From: Hyphomicrobiaceae bacterium
GTDB lineage: Bacteria; Pseudomonadota; Alphaproteobacteria; Rhizobiales; Hyphomicrobiaceae
NCBI GenBank assembly: GCA_020638055.1
Contig: JACKJH010000002.1
Coordinates: 1-64,000 of the forward strand
DNA: 64,000 bases
Direction of reading: 5' to 3'
Under the pieces are notes generated by a model. That model was not told where the DNA came from. It searched no databases and worked only from the letters and a program-made list of their open reading frames with translations. Within the stretch, counting starts at the first letter, position 1, and every line of letters begins with the position of its first letter. Made by a program: the position numbers and the translations under genes. This document shows, one piece after another, positions 41,508 to 50,453 of this stretch.

Positions 41508-41547
41508 CCTTCAGTGGCTGGCTTTCGTTCACGCCCAAAGCCCTGTT

Positions 41548-42471
41548 TCACGGCATGGCGCGTGAACGCATGGACTCGTAAGCCTGCATGTTGGCCAAAG
41601 CGACCCGCAACACTGGCGCATGAAGCTGCGCGGTGCGGGCGCGGGCCAACATGTCGCCAATAATGTGTTCATGTTCGGTGGCGCTGTTGCGCTCCATGTC
41701 ACGCAACATCGACGCGGTTCCAGATGAGCCCTTTTCCGTTAGAATTGAAATCATAGTGTTGAATTCATCAGGACGGGGCGTGTGGCCGTTGGCCGAAGCC
41801 GTTTTCACGCATTCTTCGAGCAGCTCACGCATGAGTGTCTCGCCCTCGTCAGCCGCCATGATCGCGCCGATCGGCGCGCGCATCAGTGTTGTCAGGCCGG
41901 CGTAGGCTGTAAGGAACGTGAACTTTTCCCACAAGTCCTGCATGATTGCTTCACTTAAGACAGGGGAGAAGCCGCCGCGCTCCAACACGCGATGCAGTGT
42001 CCTGGCCGCCTCGACTTGGTTTGACGATCGCGCGCCAAAAGCGAACCGTTGCAGGTCATTGAGATGCTGGATTTTGCCCTCAGCCGTCATCGTCACACCG
42101 ATATGGCAGAGGCCGCCAAGCACACGGTTGAGCCCGAAGCGCTCATCAAGACTTTCCAGGTGCCGCACGCCATTGAGTAGCGGCAGAATGAGCGTGTTCT
42201 CCCCGACTGCGGGAGCAATGGCTTCCATCGCACTGTCGAGATCATAAGCCTTGCACGATAGCAAAACGGCATCAAAATCGCTCGTTGCTTTTGTTGTCGT
42301 AGAGACGTGAACATGAACGTCGCCAAGTGGACTGTTGATGTTCAGTCCATCGCGCGCCAGCACTTCTGCGCGCGCTGGGCGGACAAGAAATTGTACATCC
42401 ACACCCGCCGCCACAAGCTTGCCGCCGAAATAACCACCGACACCACCAGCGCCGAGTACAAGGATTTTCAC
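41548..42471 (-). CDS. 2-dehydropantoate 2-reductase family protein
   Basis: A 307-aa enzyme of the ApbA/PanE family, which reduces ketopantoate with NADPH in pantothenate synthesis. The Rossmann motif is KILVLGAGGVGGYFGGKL, and the catalytic-lysine region LSCKAYDLDSA is present. The GTG at 42471 is chosen because GGAGAG lies five bases upstream; the frame's TTG at 42483 is part of that site. Alphaproteobacteria often hold several paralogues, some acting on other 2-oxo acids, so PanE itself is not certain. It is divergent from rlpA, with direct repeats between. Confidence 0.83.
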   Translation of the reverse strand: MKILVLGAGGVGGYFGGKLVAAGVDVQFLVRPARAEVLARDGLNINSPLGDVHVHVSTTTKATSDFDAVLLSCKAYDLDSAMEAIAPAVGENTLILPLLNGVRHLESLDERFGLNRVLGGLCHIGVTMTAEGKIQHLNDLQRFAFGARSSNQVEAARTLHRVLERGGFSPVLSEAIMQDLWEKFTFLTAYAGLTTLMRAPIGAIMAADEGETLMRELLEECVKTASANGHTPRPDEFNTMISILTEKGSSGTASMLRDMERNSATEHEHIIGDMLARARTAQLHAPVLRVALANMQAYESMRSRAMP

Positions 42472-42653
42472 AGTTCTCTCCAATCTCTTTCGCTAGAGCG
42501 CCCTTGACCACAAGCACCCGATCAATCCGGCCAGATCCCCACGCGGTGGGCGCGGTTATGATGTCGTTTGCCGCCAACCGGCTGTGGGAAAGTACCCGGT
42601 CGTCGCAGGTTGCCAGTAGCGATTGTTTTACGAAAGCACTACGCAAATTCGCG

Positions 42654-42681
42654 TTAGTTCGAATTAGTTCGAATTCGAACT
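42654..42681. promoter_or_regulatory. repeated TTAGTTCGAA and palindrome, candidate operator
   Basis: Two back-to-back copies of TTAGTTCGAA (42654-42663 and 42664-42673) are followed by the rest of a perfect 16-base palindrome AGTTCGAATTCGAACT (42666-42681). It is located 34 bases upstream of the rlpA reading frame and on the divergent side of the ketopantoate reductase gene. Confidence 0.4.
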
Positions 42682-42714
42682 ATTGATTTAATCGAGTTCT
42701 AGGCTCGATTTGCC

Positions 42715-43512
42715 ATGCTTAAGCCCTTGTTCCGACACGTGCGCAAACCAAAGTACGGCGGAATCGGCGTCAAAATGGGCCTCACGCGAGGTCGAGGGAA
42801 TTGGTGGGTTATGCAAGTTGAAGCGGCGATAAAAAAGCTGGGCGTCCGCGCGCGGCTGCCGTTCCCGGCGAGCCAATGTTGCTGGGAGCGCGCTCATGCG
42901 CTGGGTACAGTTTCGGTGGTCGCACTGATGGTGGCAGGATGTGCATCCGCACCCTCATCGACATCGGTTGGTTGGTCACAATCGACTTCGCTTTTTCCGC
43001 CATCCAAGGTTCAAGTGCCTGCAAGCCCGCGTGTTGCGCATGGCCGGCAAATTCCGCGCGGCGGCGGTGTTTTCAAGGTCGGCACACCTTATACGGTCGC
43101 AGGCAAAGCCTACGTGCCACGGCATGAGCCTGAATACGACCGCGTTGGACCGGCGTCGTGGTATGGCGATGCCTTCCATGGCCGCAAAACCGCCAACGGT
43201 GAAGTTTTCAACAAGTACGCATTGACGGGCGCACATCCCACGCTGCCAATGCCATCTTATGTATATGTGACCAATCTTGAGAACGGACGCACAGTATTGG
43301 TTCGCATCAACGACCGTGGCCCTTATTCGCGCGGACGAATCGTCGACCTGTCTCACGAAGTCGCACGGCAGTTGGACTTTGAAAGCAGGGGAATCGCGAA
43401 AGTCCGCGTGAAATTTGCCGGACGCGCACCAATAAGCGGTGATGACAGCAGAGAGCGCAACTTTCTGGCCCGTCAGCCATGGGCGTCGAGGCGCAACTTT
43501 GCCATGCGTTGA
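42715..43512 (+). CDS. rlpA: septal ring lytic transglycosylase RlpA family lipoprotein
   Basis: A 265-aa protein if the first ATG is used. A hydrophobic segment ends in the lipobox LMVAGC, so the mature protein would be an outer-membrane-bound lipoprotein; the real start may lie nearer the lipobox (an ATG at 42811 is possible). The double-psi beta-barrel domain is clear: GPASWYGDAFHGRKTANGE, YVTNLENGRTVLVRINDRGP and RIVDLSHEVARQL. RlpA cleaves glycan strands lacking stem peptides. The C-terminal SPOR domain of E. coli RlpA is missing, as in many Alphaproteobacteria. dacF follows. Confidence 0.87.
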   Translation: MLKPLFRHVRKPKYGGIGVKMGLTRGRGNWWVMQVEAAIKKLGVRARLPFPASQCCWERAHALGTVSVVALMVAGCASAPSSTSVGWSQSTSLFPPSKVQVPASPRVAHGRQIPRGGGVFKVGTPYTVAGKAYVPRHEPEYDRVGPASWYGDAFHGRKTANGEVFNKYALTGAHPTLPMPSYVYVTNLENGRTVLVRINDRGPYSRGRIVDLSHEVARQLDFESRGIAKVRVKFAGRAPISGDDSRERNFLARQPWASRRNFAMR

Positions 43513-43679
43513 CCTGCCACCGGGGACGTGCCGCCACCTGGGCAATCAACACGGACATACACCTTCGCACACCTGATTCGTTGGCCGATCAACCACTTTT
43601 CGACACGACTTCAATGCAACGCATGAACGAGAATATTCTCTCAGCGTAGAAATTTCACCATGGCTTGATCCCAAGGCAA

Positions 43680-43709
43680 TTGACATCGCGCCCCCAGAGA
43701 CAGGATAGT
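43680..43709 (+). promoter_or_regulatory. sigma-70-like promoter for dacF
   Basis: A consensus TTGACA at 43680-43685 is followed, 18 bases later, by GATAGT at 43704-43709, a four-of-six minus-10 match. It lies 59 bases upstream of the dacF ATG. Confidence 0.4.
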
Positions 43710-43768
43710 CGCACAGAATTTTTCAATCCAAGGACACATGGGCCAGCACATTGCCTGAAACAGCCGCC

Positions 43769-44956
43769 ATGCGTCGCAAGTCTTTCTCATCGCACTCCAT
43801 GTTGGCCGCCCTCGCCATGGTGTGCATCTTGCTGGCCTCACCGGCCACTGCGCAGAAATCCACCTATGTAACCAAGGCCGAACACGCGATCCTCATGGAT
43901 GCCGATTCGGGAGCCGTTCTCTTTCAGAAAGATGCCGACGAACTGACGCCACCGGCCAGCATGAGCAAACTGATGACGCTCGCTGTCGTGTTCAAGGCTC
44001 TGAAGGAAGGCGTACTTAAGCTCAGCGACGAAGTCACGATGAGCGAGAACGCTTGGCGCACAGGTGGCGCCCCCAGTGGCACATCTGCAATGTTCGTTCC
44101 GATAAATTCCAAGGTGACTGTTGAAGAACTGTTGCAGGGCATCATCGTGCAGTCGGGCAACGATGCTTGCATTGCGTTGGCCGAAGCGCTGGCAGGTAGC
44201 GAATCCGGATTCGCGCGCGTGCTCACAAACGAAGCGCGTCGCATCGGTCTTGAAAAATCGACCTTTCGAAACTCAACCGGGCTGCCGGCAGAAGGCCATT
44301 TGATGACAATGCGCGAGCTTGCGCAATTGTCCCGGTTCCTGATCAAGGAATATCCAGACCGGTTCGCGTTGTTTGCGCAAAAGGAGTTCAGGTATCGCAA
44401 GCATCGCTTCTTCAATCGAAACAAGTTGTTGTTTCTGGATATTGGTGCAGACGGCATGAAGACCGGCTATACGGAGGCTTCCGGCTACGGCATCGTGGGG
44501 ACGGCGTTGCAGGATGGCAAGCGGCTGATCGTTGCCGTCAACGGGCTGAAATCCGGCAATGACCGTGTCGAGGAAGCGCGCAAGCTGTTGGAATGGGGTT
44601 TTCGTTCGTTTGGTGCATTTGAGCTGTTCGGTGCTGATCAGGTCGTTGGCTCAGCCAGGGTCTGGGGCGGAGACAGTTTCTATGTACCGCTGGTTGGTAA
44701 AAATGGTGTCTCAGTCGTACTGCCGCGCTATCCAGCCAATCAGAGGCTGACGGCAGAGATAATATACAAAGGTCCATTGAAGCCACCGGTTCGGCAAGGC
44801 GACCAGGTTGCGACCCTGCGCGTCACGTCCTCGACGTCGGCGGTAAGTGAAGTGCCTCTATATGCCAAGTCTGACGTTGCCAAGGCGGGGGTCATGCGCC
44901 AGGGCCTTGACAGTCTCATTCATCTGGCCCTGGGCTGGATACATATCGAACTTTAG
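43769..44956 (+). CDS. dacF: D-alanyl-D-alanine carboxypeptidase (PBP5/DacF type)
   Basis: A 395-aa low-molecular-weight penicillin-binding protein that trims pentapeptides in the periplasm. A signal peptide (cleavage near PATA-Q) precedes the S11 peptidase domain with its three motifs: S-x-x-K in PPASMSKLMT, S-x-N in QSGNDA and K-T-G in DGMKTGYTEASGYG. A PBP5-like C-terminal beta domain and a short amphipathic end follow. The ATG at 43769 is preferred to an upstream TTG. The stop codon TAG lies in a TTTAGTGGCCTG sequence that resembles the end of the 161-bp element found 15 bases further on. Confidence 0.93.
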   Translation: MRRKSFSSHSMLAALAMVCILLASPATAQKSTYVTKAEHAILMDADSGAVLFQKDADELTPPASMSKLMTLAVVFKALKEGVLKLSDEVTMSENAWRTGGAPSGTSAMFVPINSKVTVEELLQGIIVQSGNDACIALAEALAGSESGFARVLTNEARRIGLEKSTFRNSTGLPAEGHLMTMRELAQLSRFLIKEYPDRFALFAQKEFRYRKHRFFNRNKLLFLDIGADGMKTGYTEASGYGIVGTALQDGKRLIVAVNGLKSGNDRVEEARKLLEWGFRSFGAFELFGADQVVGSARVWGGDSFYVPLVGKNGVSVVLPRYPANQRLTAEIIYKGPLKPPVRQGDQVATLRVTSSTSAVSEVPLYAKSDVAKAGVMRQGLDSLIHLALGWIHIEL

Positions 44957-44971
44957 TGGCCTGCCTGCCTA

Positions 44972-45132
44972 GTGTGGCGTCGCGCCTTAGTTGATCGATG
45001 TTGCGGCACGCTGGGTATCAACGAAGGCGCGATAAACGCCACACTAAGCCAATGATTTTGCTAGTGGCCTTCATGTCGCGCCAAAATTGCATGCGGCTGC
45101 GGCTATGTTTCAATTTTGGCGCGACAGGCCAC
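44972..45132 (-). repeat. 161-bp twin-hairpin element, copy 3
   Basis: A complete copy between CTAG and CTAG (TA at 44970-44971 and 45133-45134), in reverse orientation to copy 1, with 5 differences in 161 bases. Hairpin B comes first, then the linker, then hairpin A. It occupies half of the 316-base gap between dacF and tmk. Confidence 0.85.
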
Positions 45133-45272
45133 TAGGGGCATCGACTGATAATCCGGATTTGGCTGTCGCGGCTGGAACTTTGCCAGCAAGCACGCATGAA
45201 AAGATCCCCAAAACATGCTCTATGCTGCCAGGATGGTGACTTTGGCAACCGGACGCACGCGGTCTAAGATTT

Positions 45273-45902
45273 ATGAAAATCGGGCATTTCATCACTTTTG
45301 AAGGCGGTGAGGGGGTCGGCAAATCTACCCAGGCCCGACTGTTGGCAGATCGACTGAAGGTCGCCGGACATGTCGTGGTTGTAACGCGCGAACCAGGCGG
45401 CACGCCACTTGCCGAAAAAATTCGCGACCTTATCTTGCAACAACGGCCAAAATCGCCAGAAGCCGAGTTCTTGATGTTTGCAGCCGCCCGCGCCGAACAT
45501 CTCAGCGCCGTTATTCGCCCGGCCCTTGAAGCTGGGCAGACCGTGATTTGCGATCGGTTTATTGATTCCACACGTGTCTACCAGGGCGACGTTTTTGGTG
45601 TCGAGCGAGCCTTGATCCTGGCCGTCGAGCAATTGGTCGTCGCACCGACCATCCCAGACCTCACAATCGTTCTTGATCTCGATCCAACCGTAGGGCTGAA
45701 ACGAGCCGCAGAACGGGGAACCCTGAGCCGCTACGACAAAGCCCGCATCGAAATTCATGACGATTTGCGGCAAGGGTTCCTGACCATTGCCCAGAGTGAG
45801 CCAGACAGGTGCGTCATAATCGATGCGGCGCGCAGTGTCGATGTGATTGCCGCCGATGTCTGGACGGCAGTTGCAGCACGCCTTGTTCCCGCTTGTGGGT
45901 AG
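45273..45902 (+). CDS. tmk: thymidylate kinase
   Basis: A 209-aa dTMP kinase that makes dTDP for DNA synthesis. The P-loop GGEGVGKSTQ (11-20) and the DR-x motif CDRFIDSTRVYQG are present, with the LID-like region GLKRAAERGTLSRYDKA. The length is normal. It heads a tight series with holB (7 bases apart) and then metG, tatD and an MBL hydrolase, the usual alphaproteobacterial order. The 161-bp repeat upstream may separate its transcription from dacF. Confidence 0.95.
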   Translation: MKIGHFITFEGGEGVGKSTQARLLADRLKVAGHVVVVTREPGGTPLAEKIRDLILQQRPKSPEAEFLMFAAARAEHLSAVIRPALEAGQTVICDRFIDSTRVYQGDVFGVERALILAVEQLVVAPTIPDLTIVLDLDPTVGLKRAAERGTLSRYDKARIEIHDDLRQGFLTIAQSEPDRCVIIDAARSVDVIAADVWTAVAARLVPACG

Positions 45903-45909
45903 GTGAGAG

Positions 45910-47028
45910 ATGGCACGTGCCCCCGCCCTACAGGAAATAGAGGCCGCGCCGGAGATCGACCGGCTTGAGGGCTTCCCGCATCCCAGGCAAACCGTGGCGC
46001 TGTTTGGCCATGAGGACGCAGAACGCACTTTGGCCGCTTCAATTTCATCAGGACGCATGCATCACGCATGGCTCCTGACTGGGCCTGAAGGCATAGGAAA
46101 GGCGACGCTGGCATATCGTGCGGCTATTGCCGCATTGGCAGAACCGTATGAACGAGACGCCTTTGGCGAAAGCCTGGCCATTCCAGCCGAAGCGACAGCC
46201 TCCCGGCAGGTTCGCGCCATGTCGCATGCCGGCCTGCTCGTTTTGCGTCGGCAATACAACCTCAAGGATAAGCGCTTCCCACAATCCATTTCTGTCGATG
46301 AGGTGCGCAAACTGCGGTCCTTCCTCGGTCATAGCAGCGGCAGCGGCGGCTGGCGCGTGGTAATCGTCGATTCGGCTGACGAACTCAACGTCAACGCCGC
46401 CAATGCACTACTTAAATCGCTGGAGGAACCACCGACCCGAACAATATTTCTGCTGGTTTCATCCGAGCCCGGCCGCCTTCTACCAACCATTCGCTCACGC
46501 TGCCGGACACTGGCACTGGGCCCGTTGGGCGACAAAGCCATTTCGCGTGCTGCAAAACAGGCGCTGGACACGGCATCTGCCGCTTTGCCCGATGGCGAAG
46601 AGATGGCAACGCTTTTGAGATTATCTGACGGCAGCGTCAGGCGTTTTCTGAGCCTGCTCTCGGGAGGCGGATTGGACCTCTATAAGCAAATTTACGCGTT
46701 ACTGGCCGCGCTACCGGAGGTCGATTGGGCAAAGCTCCACAAGCTCGCCGATACCCTTTCAGGCGCTGCCGCTGAGGTCCGGTTTGAGCTTTTCTTTGAA
46801 CTGCTTCTGGCCCAGATCGCCAGGCTGGTCAGGGTCGGTGCCACTAGAACAGGCGATGAGGCGGATATTCGCCTTGCCGGGCGCCTGGCGACACCTCAAC
46901 GGCTTGCCTCCCTTGCCCAGGTGTGGGAAACAGTGGCCCGCGAAAAGGCGGATGTCGTTGCCCTCAATCTCGATCGCAAAACTTTGATTTTGCGTACAGT
47001 TTCACGTCTGGAGGCGACCACCCGCTGA
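45910..47028 (+). CDS. holB: DNA polymerase III subunit delta'
   Basis: A 372-aa clamp-loader subunit. The AAA+ domain has a P-loop-like GPEGIGKATLAYR and the Walker B-like VVIVDSADELNVNAANALLK with a sensor region TIFLLVSSEPGRLLPTIRSRC including the SRC arginine finger. The Zn-binding cysteines of E. coli delta' are absent, as in many Alphaproteobacteria. It helps load the beta clamp. It starts just after tmk, with a GGTGAGAG site before the ATG. Confidence 0.93.
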   Translation: MARAPALQEIEAAPEIDRLEGFPHPRQTVALFGHEDAERTLAASISSGRMHHAWLLTGPEGIGKATLAYRAAIAALAEPYERDAFGESLAIPAEATASRQVRAMSHAGLLVLRRQYNLKDKRFPQSISVDEVRKLRSFLGHSSGSGGWRVVIVDSADELNVNAANALLKSLEEPPTRTIFLLVSSEPGRLLPTIRSRCRTLALGPLGDKAISRAAKQALDTASAALPDGEEMATLLRLSDGSVRRFLSLLSGGGLDLYKQIYALLAALPEVDWAKLHKLADTLSGAAAEVRFELFFELLLAQIARLVRVGATRTGDEADIRLAGRLATPQRLASLAQVWETVAREKADVVALNLDRKTLILRTVSRLEATTR

Positions 47029-47071
47029 AGGCGCCGCCCGCGTGCGGTGACTGAATGCGAGGAGACGCCTT

Positions 47072-48685
47072 ATGAGCAGCGCTGACAAACCATTCTACGT
47101 TACAACCCCCATCTATTATCCAAACGCCGAACCCCATTTCGGCCATGCCTACACGTCCATCGCCTGCGACGTGCTTGCCCGCTTCAACCGGCTGGACGCC
47201 CGCAAGGTCTTCTTCCTGACGGGTACCGACGAGCATGGCCTCAAGATCAAACAGTCAGCGGCCAAGGAGGGGATAACGCCGCAGCAACTTGTTGACCGGG
47301 TCTCTGCCCGTTTTGCAACGGTGCTGACTGCCTTCAACATTTCCAACGATGATTTTATCCGTACCAGTGAACCGCGCCACCATCGTTCGGTGCAGGAGCT
47401 ATGGCGGCGCATGGTCGCCAGTGGCGACCTTTATCTCGACAGCTATGGTGGCTGGTATTCGGTGCGTCAGGAAGCCTTCTTCAAGGAAAGCGAAACCACA
47501 GTCGGTGAGGACGGTATCCGGCGTGAACCACTGGGCTCGCCCGTGGAATGGGCGCAGGAGCAGAATTACCGCTTCCGGTTGTCCAGGTATCAAGACCGGC
47601 TTTTGCAATTCTACGACGAAAATCCGGATTTCATACTTCCGCAAGAGCGCCGCAACGAAGTTGTCTCATTCGTCAAAGGCGGGCTTGAGGATTTGTCCGT
47701 CTCGCGGTCCTCACTCGACTGGGGCGTTCCCGTTCCTGATGATCCCGACCACGTCATGTATGTCTGGATCGATGCTCTGACCAACTACATCACCGCAGTG
47801 GGATTTCCTGACGAAGACAGTGAGACGTGGAAAACCTTCTGGCCTGCTGATGTGCATATCATCGGCAAGGACATCCTGCGTTTTCACGCCGTCTACTGGC
47901 CGGCGTTCTTGATGTCGGCCGGATTGCCGCCGCCAAAGCGCGTTTTTGCCCATGGGCTTTTGCTGTCGAAGGGCGAGAAGATGTCGAAATCCGTCGGCAA
48001 CGTGCTCAACCCCTTCGAGATGGTGGAAGAATTCGGCGTCGACCAGATGCGCTATTTCGCCATGCGCGAGGTCCAGTTCGGCGGAGACGGCAGCTACACC
48101 AAGGACGTACTCGTCAATCGAATAAATGCGGATCTCGCCAACGATCTGGGCAACCTGGCACAACGCTCGCTTTCAATGATTGCCAAGAACTGCGACGGCA
48201 AGGTTCCAAGTCCTGGCGAACTCACAGATGCGGACAAGGCAATTCTAGCCGCTGCAGATGGCGTGATCGACCAGGCCCGCAGCGCAATCGAACGACAAGG
48301 GATTACCCGGTATCTGGATGCGGTGTGGTCAGTCGTGGCCGATGCAAACAGGTACTTCGCCGGCGAGGAGCCGTGGGCCAAAAAGAAGACAGATCCCGAC
48401 CGCATGGCAACAATTCTATACGTTACGGCGGAAGTGGTGCGGCAGATCGCAATCCTGACCCAGCCAATTACACCGACGGCCGCGGAAAAGTTGCTCGATT
48501 ATCTTGCGTGCGACACAGCCGGACGCCAGTTTTCTGCGCTGGGCGAGGCGGGCCGATTGAAGCCAGGAACGGAGCTGCCGGCGCCACAAGGTGTCTTTCC
48601 TCGCTATGTCGATGCCGATGCTGAGGGCGCCAAGGGCGGTGGCGGAAAATCAAACAATGGCACAAAGGGCAAGGCCAAGTCGTAA
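47072..48685 (+). CDS. metG: methionyl-tRNA synthetase
   Basis: A 537-aa class I aminoacyl-tRNA synthetase that charges tRNA-Met. The HIGH-like motif PHFGHAYTS (about 18-26) and the KMSKS loop GEKMSKSVGNVLNPFEMV (about 306) are present. The type with few zinc cysteines is typical of this group. A low-complexity Gly/Lys/Asn tail of about 20 residues extends the C-terminus beyond the usual length. The stop codon TAA overlaps the ATG of tatD by one base. Confidence 0.96.
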   Translation: MSSADKPFYVTTPIYYPNAEPHFGHAYTSIACDVLARFNRLDARKVFFLTGTDEHGLKIKQSAAKEGITPQQLVDRVSARFATVLTAFNISNDDFIRTSEPRHHRSVQELWRRMVASGDLYLDSYGGWYSVRQEAFFKESETTVGEDGIRREPLGSPVEWAQEQNYRFRLSRYQDRLLQFYDENPDFILPQERRNEVVSFVKGGLEDLSVSRSSLDWGVPVPDDPDHVMYVWIDALTNYITAVGFPDEDSETWKTFWPADVHIIGKDILRFHAVYWPAFLMSAGLPPPKRVFAHGLLLSKGEKMSKSVGNVLNPFEMVEEFGVDQMRYFAMREVQFGGDGSYTKDVLVNRINADLANDLGNLAQRSLSMIAKNCDGKVPSPGELTDADKAILAAADGVIDQARSAIERQGITRYLDAVWSVVADANRYFAGEEPWAKKKTDPDRMATILYVTAEVVRQIAILTQPITPTAAEKLLDYLACDTAGRQFSALGEAGRLKPGTELPAPQGVFPRYVDADAEGAKGGGGKSNNGTKGKAKS

Positions 48686-49521
48686 TGTTCATTGATCACC
48701 ACTGTCATCTCGATTTTCCGCAATTCGCCGAGGACTTCGACGGCGTCATCCAGCGCGCAAAAAGCGCTGGCGTGGGCGCCATGGTTACAATTTCGACGCA
48801 CGTGAAGAAGCTGGACACGTTATTGGAGCTGACCACGCGCGATCCCGACATTTATTGTTCGGTTGGTACGCATCCCCACAATGCCGACAATGAAATGCAT
48901 ATTGGTACCGACGACCTCGTGCGTCTGGCAACGTCGCACGACAAGATCGTCGCCATTGGCGAAGCGGGGCTAGACTACTTCTACCAGAAATCGACACGAG
49001 AAAATCAGGCCGAGGGCTTCCGTCGGCATATTGCAGCGGCACGAGAAACCGGCCTGCCACTGGAAATACACACACGTGATGCCGATGACGATTGCAAGGC
49101 GATCCTGGAAGACGAACACGCCAAAGGTGCATTCCCAGCCATCCTGCATTGCTATACGGGCGGCATGGATCTCGCCATGCGCGCAGTCGAACTGGGGCTT
49201 TATGTATCGTTCACCGGAGTCGTTAGTTTTAAGAAATCCGATGCGCTACGTGAGATTGCCAGGGCAGTACCCCTCGACCGGATCCTGATCGAAACGGATG
49301 CGCCGTATCTCGCGCCTGAGCCGTTCCGTGGCAAGACCAACGAACCTGCATTTGTCGTGCACACAGCAGCGGCAATTGCCAAAGCACGCGGTATTGAAAG
49401 CGACGATATCGCAGCGGCTACGACGGAGAACTTCTTCCGGCTGTTTACAAAGGTGAAACGGCCTGTGGCATTTCCAGCCAGTCACGATTGCGTTGCTGTT
49501 GGAGGCATGTCCGGCAAATGA
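48685..49521 (+). CDS. tatD: TatD family metal-dependent hydrolase
   Basis: A 278-aa TIM-barrel hydrolase. The metal ligands are in FIDHHCHLDF, AIGEAGLDYFY, LEIHTRDADDD, ILHCYTGG and ILIETDAPYL. TatD proteins have 3'-5' DNA exonuclease activity and help in repair and DNA quality control in the cytoplasm. The C-terminus is about 15 residues longer than usual. The gene overlaps metG by one base at its start and the MBL gene by four bases at its end, so all three are translationally coupled. Confidence 0.92.
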   Translation: MFIDHHCHLDFPQFAEDFDGVIQRAKSAGVGAMVTISTHVKKLDTLLELTTRDPDIYCSVGTHPHNADNEMHIGTDDLVRLATSHDKIVAIGEAGLDYFYQKSTRENQAEGFRRHIAAARETGLPLEIHTRDADDDCKAILEDEHAKGAFPAILHCYTGGMDLAMRAVELGLYVSFTGVVSFKKSDALREIARAVPLDRILIETDAPYLAPEPFRGKTNEPAFVVHTAAAIAKARGIESDDIAAATTENFFRLFTKVKRPVAFPASHDCVAVGGMSGK

Positions 49522-50315
49522 CCACGCATCGACTGACTATTCTGGGCTGTGGTTCTTCGGGGGGTGTGCCACGGATTGGCGCAATGTGGGGTCGCTGCGA
49601 TCCGGAAAACCCCAAAAACAGGCGGCGGCGTTGTGCCGTGTTGATCGAGCGCTTTGGCAAATCAGGCGTAACGCGTGTCCTGGTCGACACCCCGCCCGAC
49701 ATCCGCGAACAGTTGCTGGAAACACGCGTAACGCATCTGGATGCAGTCATCTATACACACGATCATGCCGACCACACGCATGGCATCGACGACCTGCGTA
49801 TGGTCGCCTATGCCATGAAAAAGCGCATAGATGTTTGGTTTGACCGGCCTACGCGACACAGCCTTGTCACACGCTTTGGCTATTGCTTTTCCACCCCTGA
49901 AGGGTCGTCCTATCCGCCAATACTCGTTGCCCACGACCTCAACGGTGGCGACAGCATTACGGTTACCGGCGCTGGTGGGCCTATTGCCATCGAGGCCATC
50001 GAGCAAGTGCATGGCGATATATTTTCGCTCGGTTTGAAGGTCGGCAGTGTTGCCTACTCGCCCGATGTTTCATCGCTATCAAAAGAAGCTCAAACGCGGT
50101 TGCAGGGTCTCGATCTCTGGGTGGTCGACGCTTTACGGCATACCGCGCACCCCAGCCACTTCAGCGTGAAGGACACGCTGGGCTGGATCGAGCAGCTTAA
50201 TGTGAAACGCGCCGTTCTGACCCACATGACAGGCGATCTCGACTACGACGCGCTTAAACGAGAGCTCCCCTCCAATGTAGAGCCCGCGTACGATGGAATG
50301 GAGATATTGTTCTAG
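49518..50315 (+). CDS. MBL fold metallo-hydrolase
   Basis: A 265-aa metallo-beta-lactamase fold protein, related to PhnP and RNase Z-like phosphodiesterases. It starts with LTILGCGSSGGVPRIG and has the metal-binding H-x-H-x-D-H motif YTHDHADHTHGIDDLR; a late D and H follow (LTHMTGDLDYDAL). It is probably a cyclic phosphodiesterase or nuclease; the substrate is unknown. The ATG at 49518 overlaps the tatD stop codon (ATGA). It is the last gene of the tmk-holB-metG-tatD series; a strong hairpin follows the stop. Confidence 0.88.
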   Translation: MTTHRLTILGCGSSGGVPRIGAMWGRCDPENPKNRRRRCAVLIERFGKSGVTRVLVDTPPDIREQLLETRVTHLDAVIYTHDHADHTHGIDDLRMVAYAMKKRIDVWFDRPTRHSLVTRFGYCFSTPEGSSYPPILVAHDLNGGDSITVTGAGGPIAIEAIEQVHGDIFSLGLKVGSVAYSPDVSSLSKEAQTRLQGLDLWVVDALRHTAHPSHFSVKDTLGWIEQLNVKRAVLTHMTGDLDYDALKRELPSNVEPAYDGMEILF

Positions 50316-50354
50316 ATCGCGTTCACGTTTCACGGAATCGCGAACGCGATCTAT
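50313..50354 (+). terminator. bidirectional terminator
   Basis: An inverted repeat AGATCGCGTTC/GAACGCGATCT (about 50315-50352), with a shorter internal stem, is followed by ATTTTCTTTT on the plus strand. It lies between two convergent genes, the MBL hydrolase and the SDR. Confidence 0.65.
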
Positions 50355-50367
50355 TTTCTTTTGCTTT

Positions 50368-50415
50368 GAGCATGTTCTTCACGCCAAACCGCGTACACTT
50401 CGGCTGAACATGCTC
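50368..50415 (-). repeat. single 48-bp palindrome
   Basis: One complete unit of the array family, with intact GAGCATGTT and AACATGCTC ends, in inverse orientation relative to the arrays. It lies next to the terminator between convergent genes. Confidence 0.8.
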
Positions 50416-50453
50416 TAAGAGCCGGAACAATCCCAGACTGAAATATTCCAGGC

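Noticed and set aside
45264..46058. 264-codon minus-strand ORF opposite tmk
   Set aside because: It lies fully over tmk and the holB start, both unmistakable, and shows no domain of its own.
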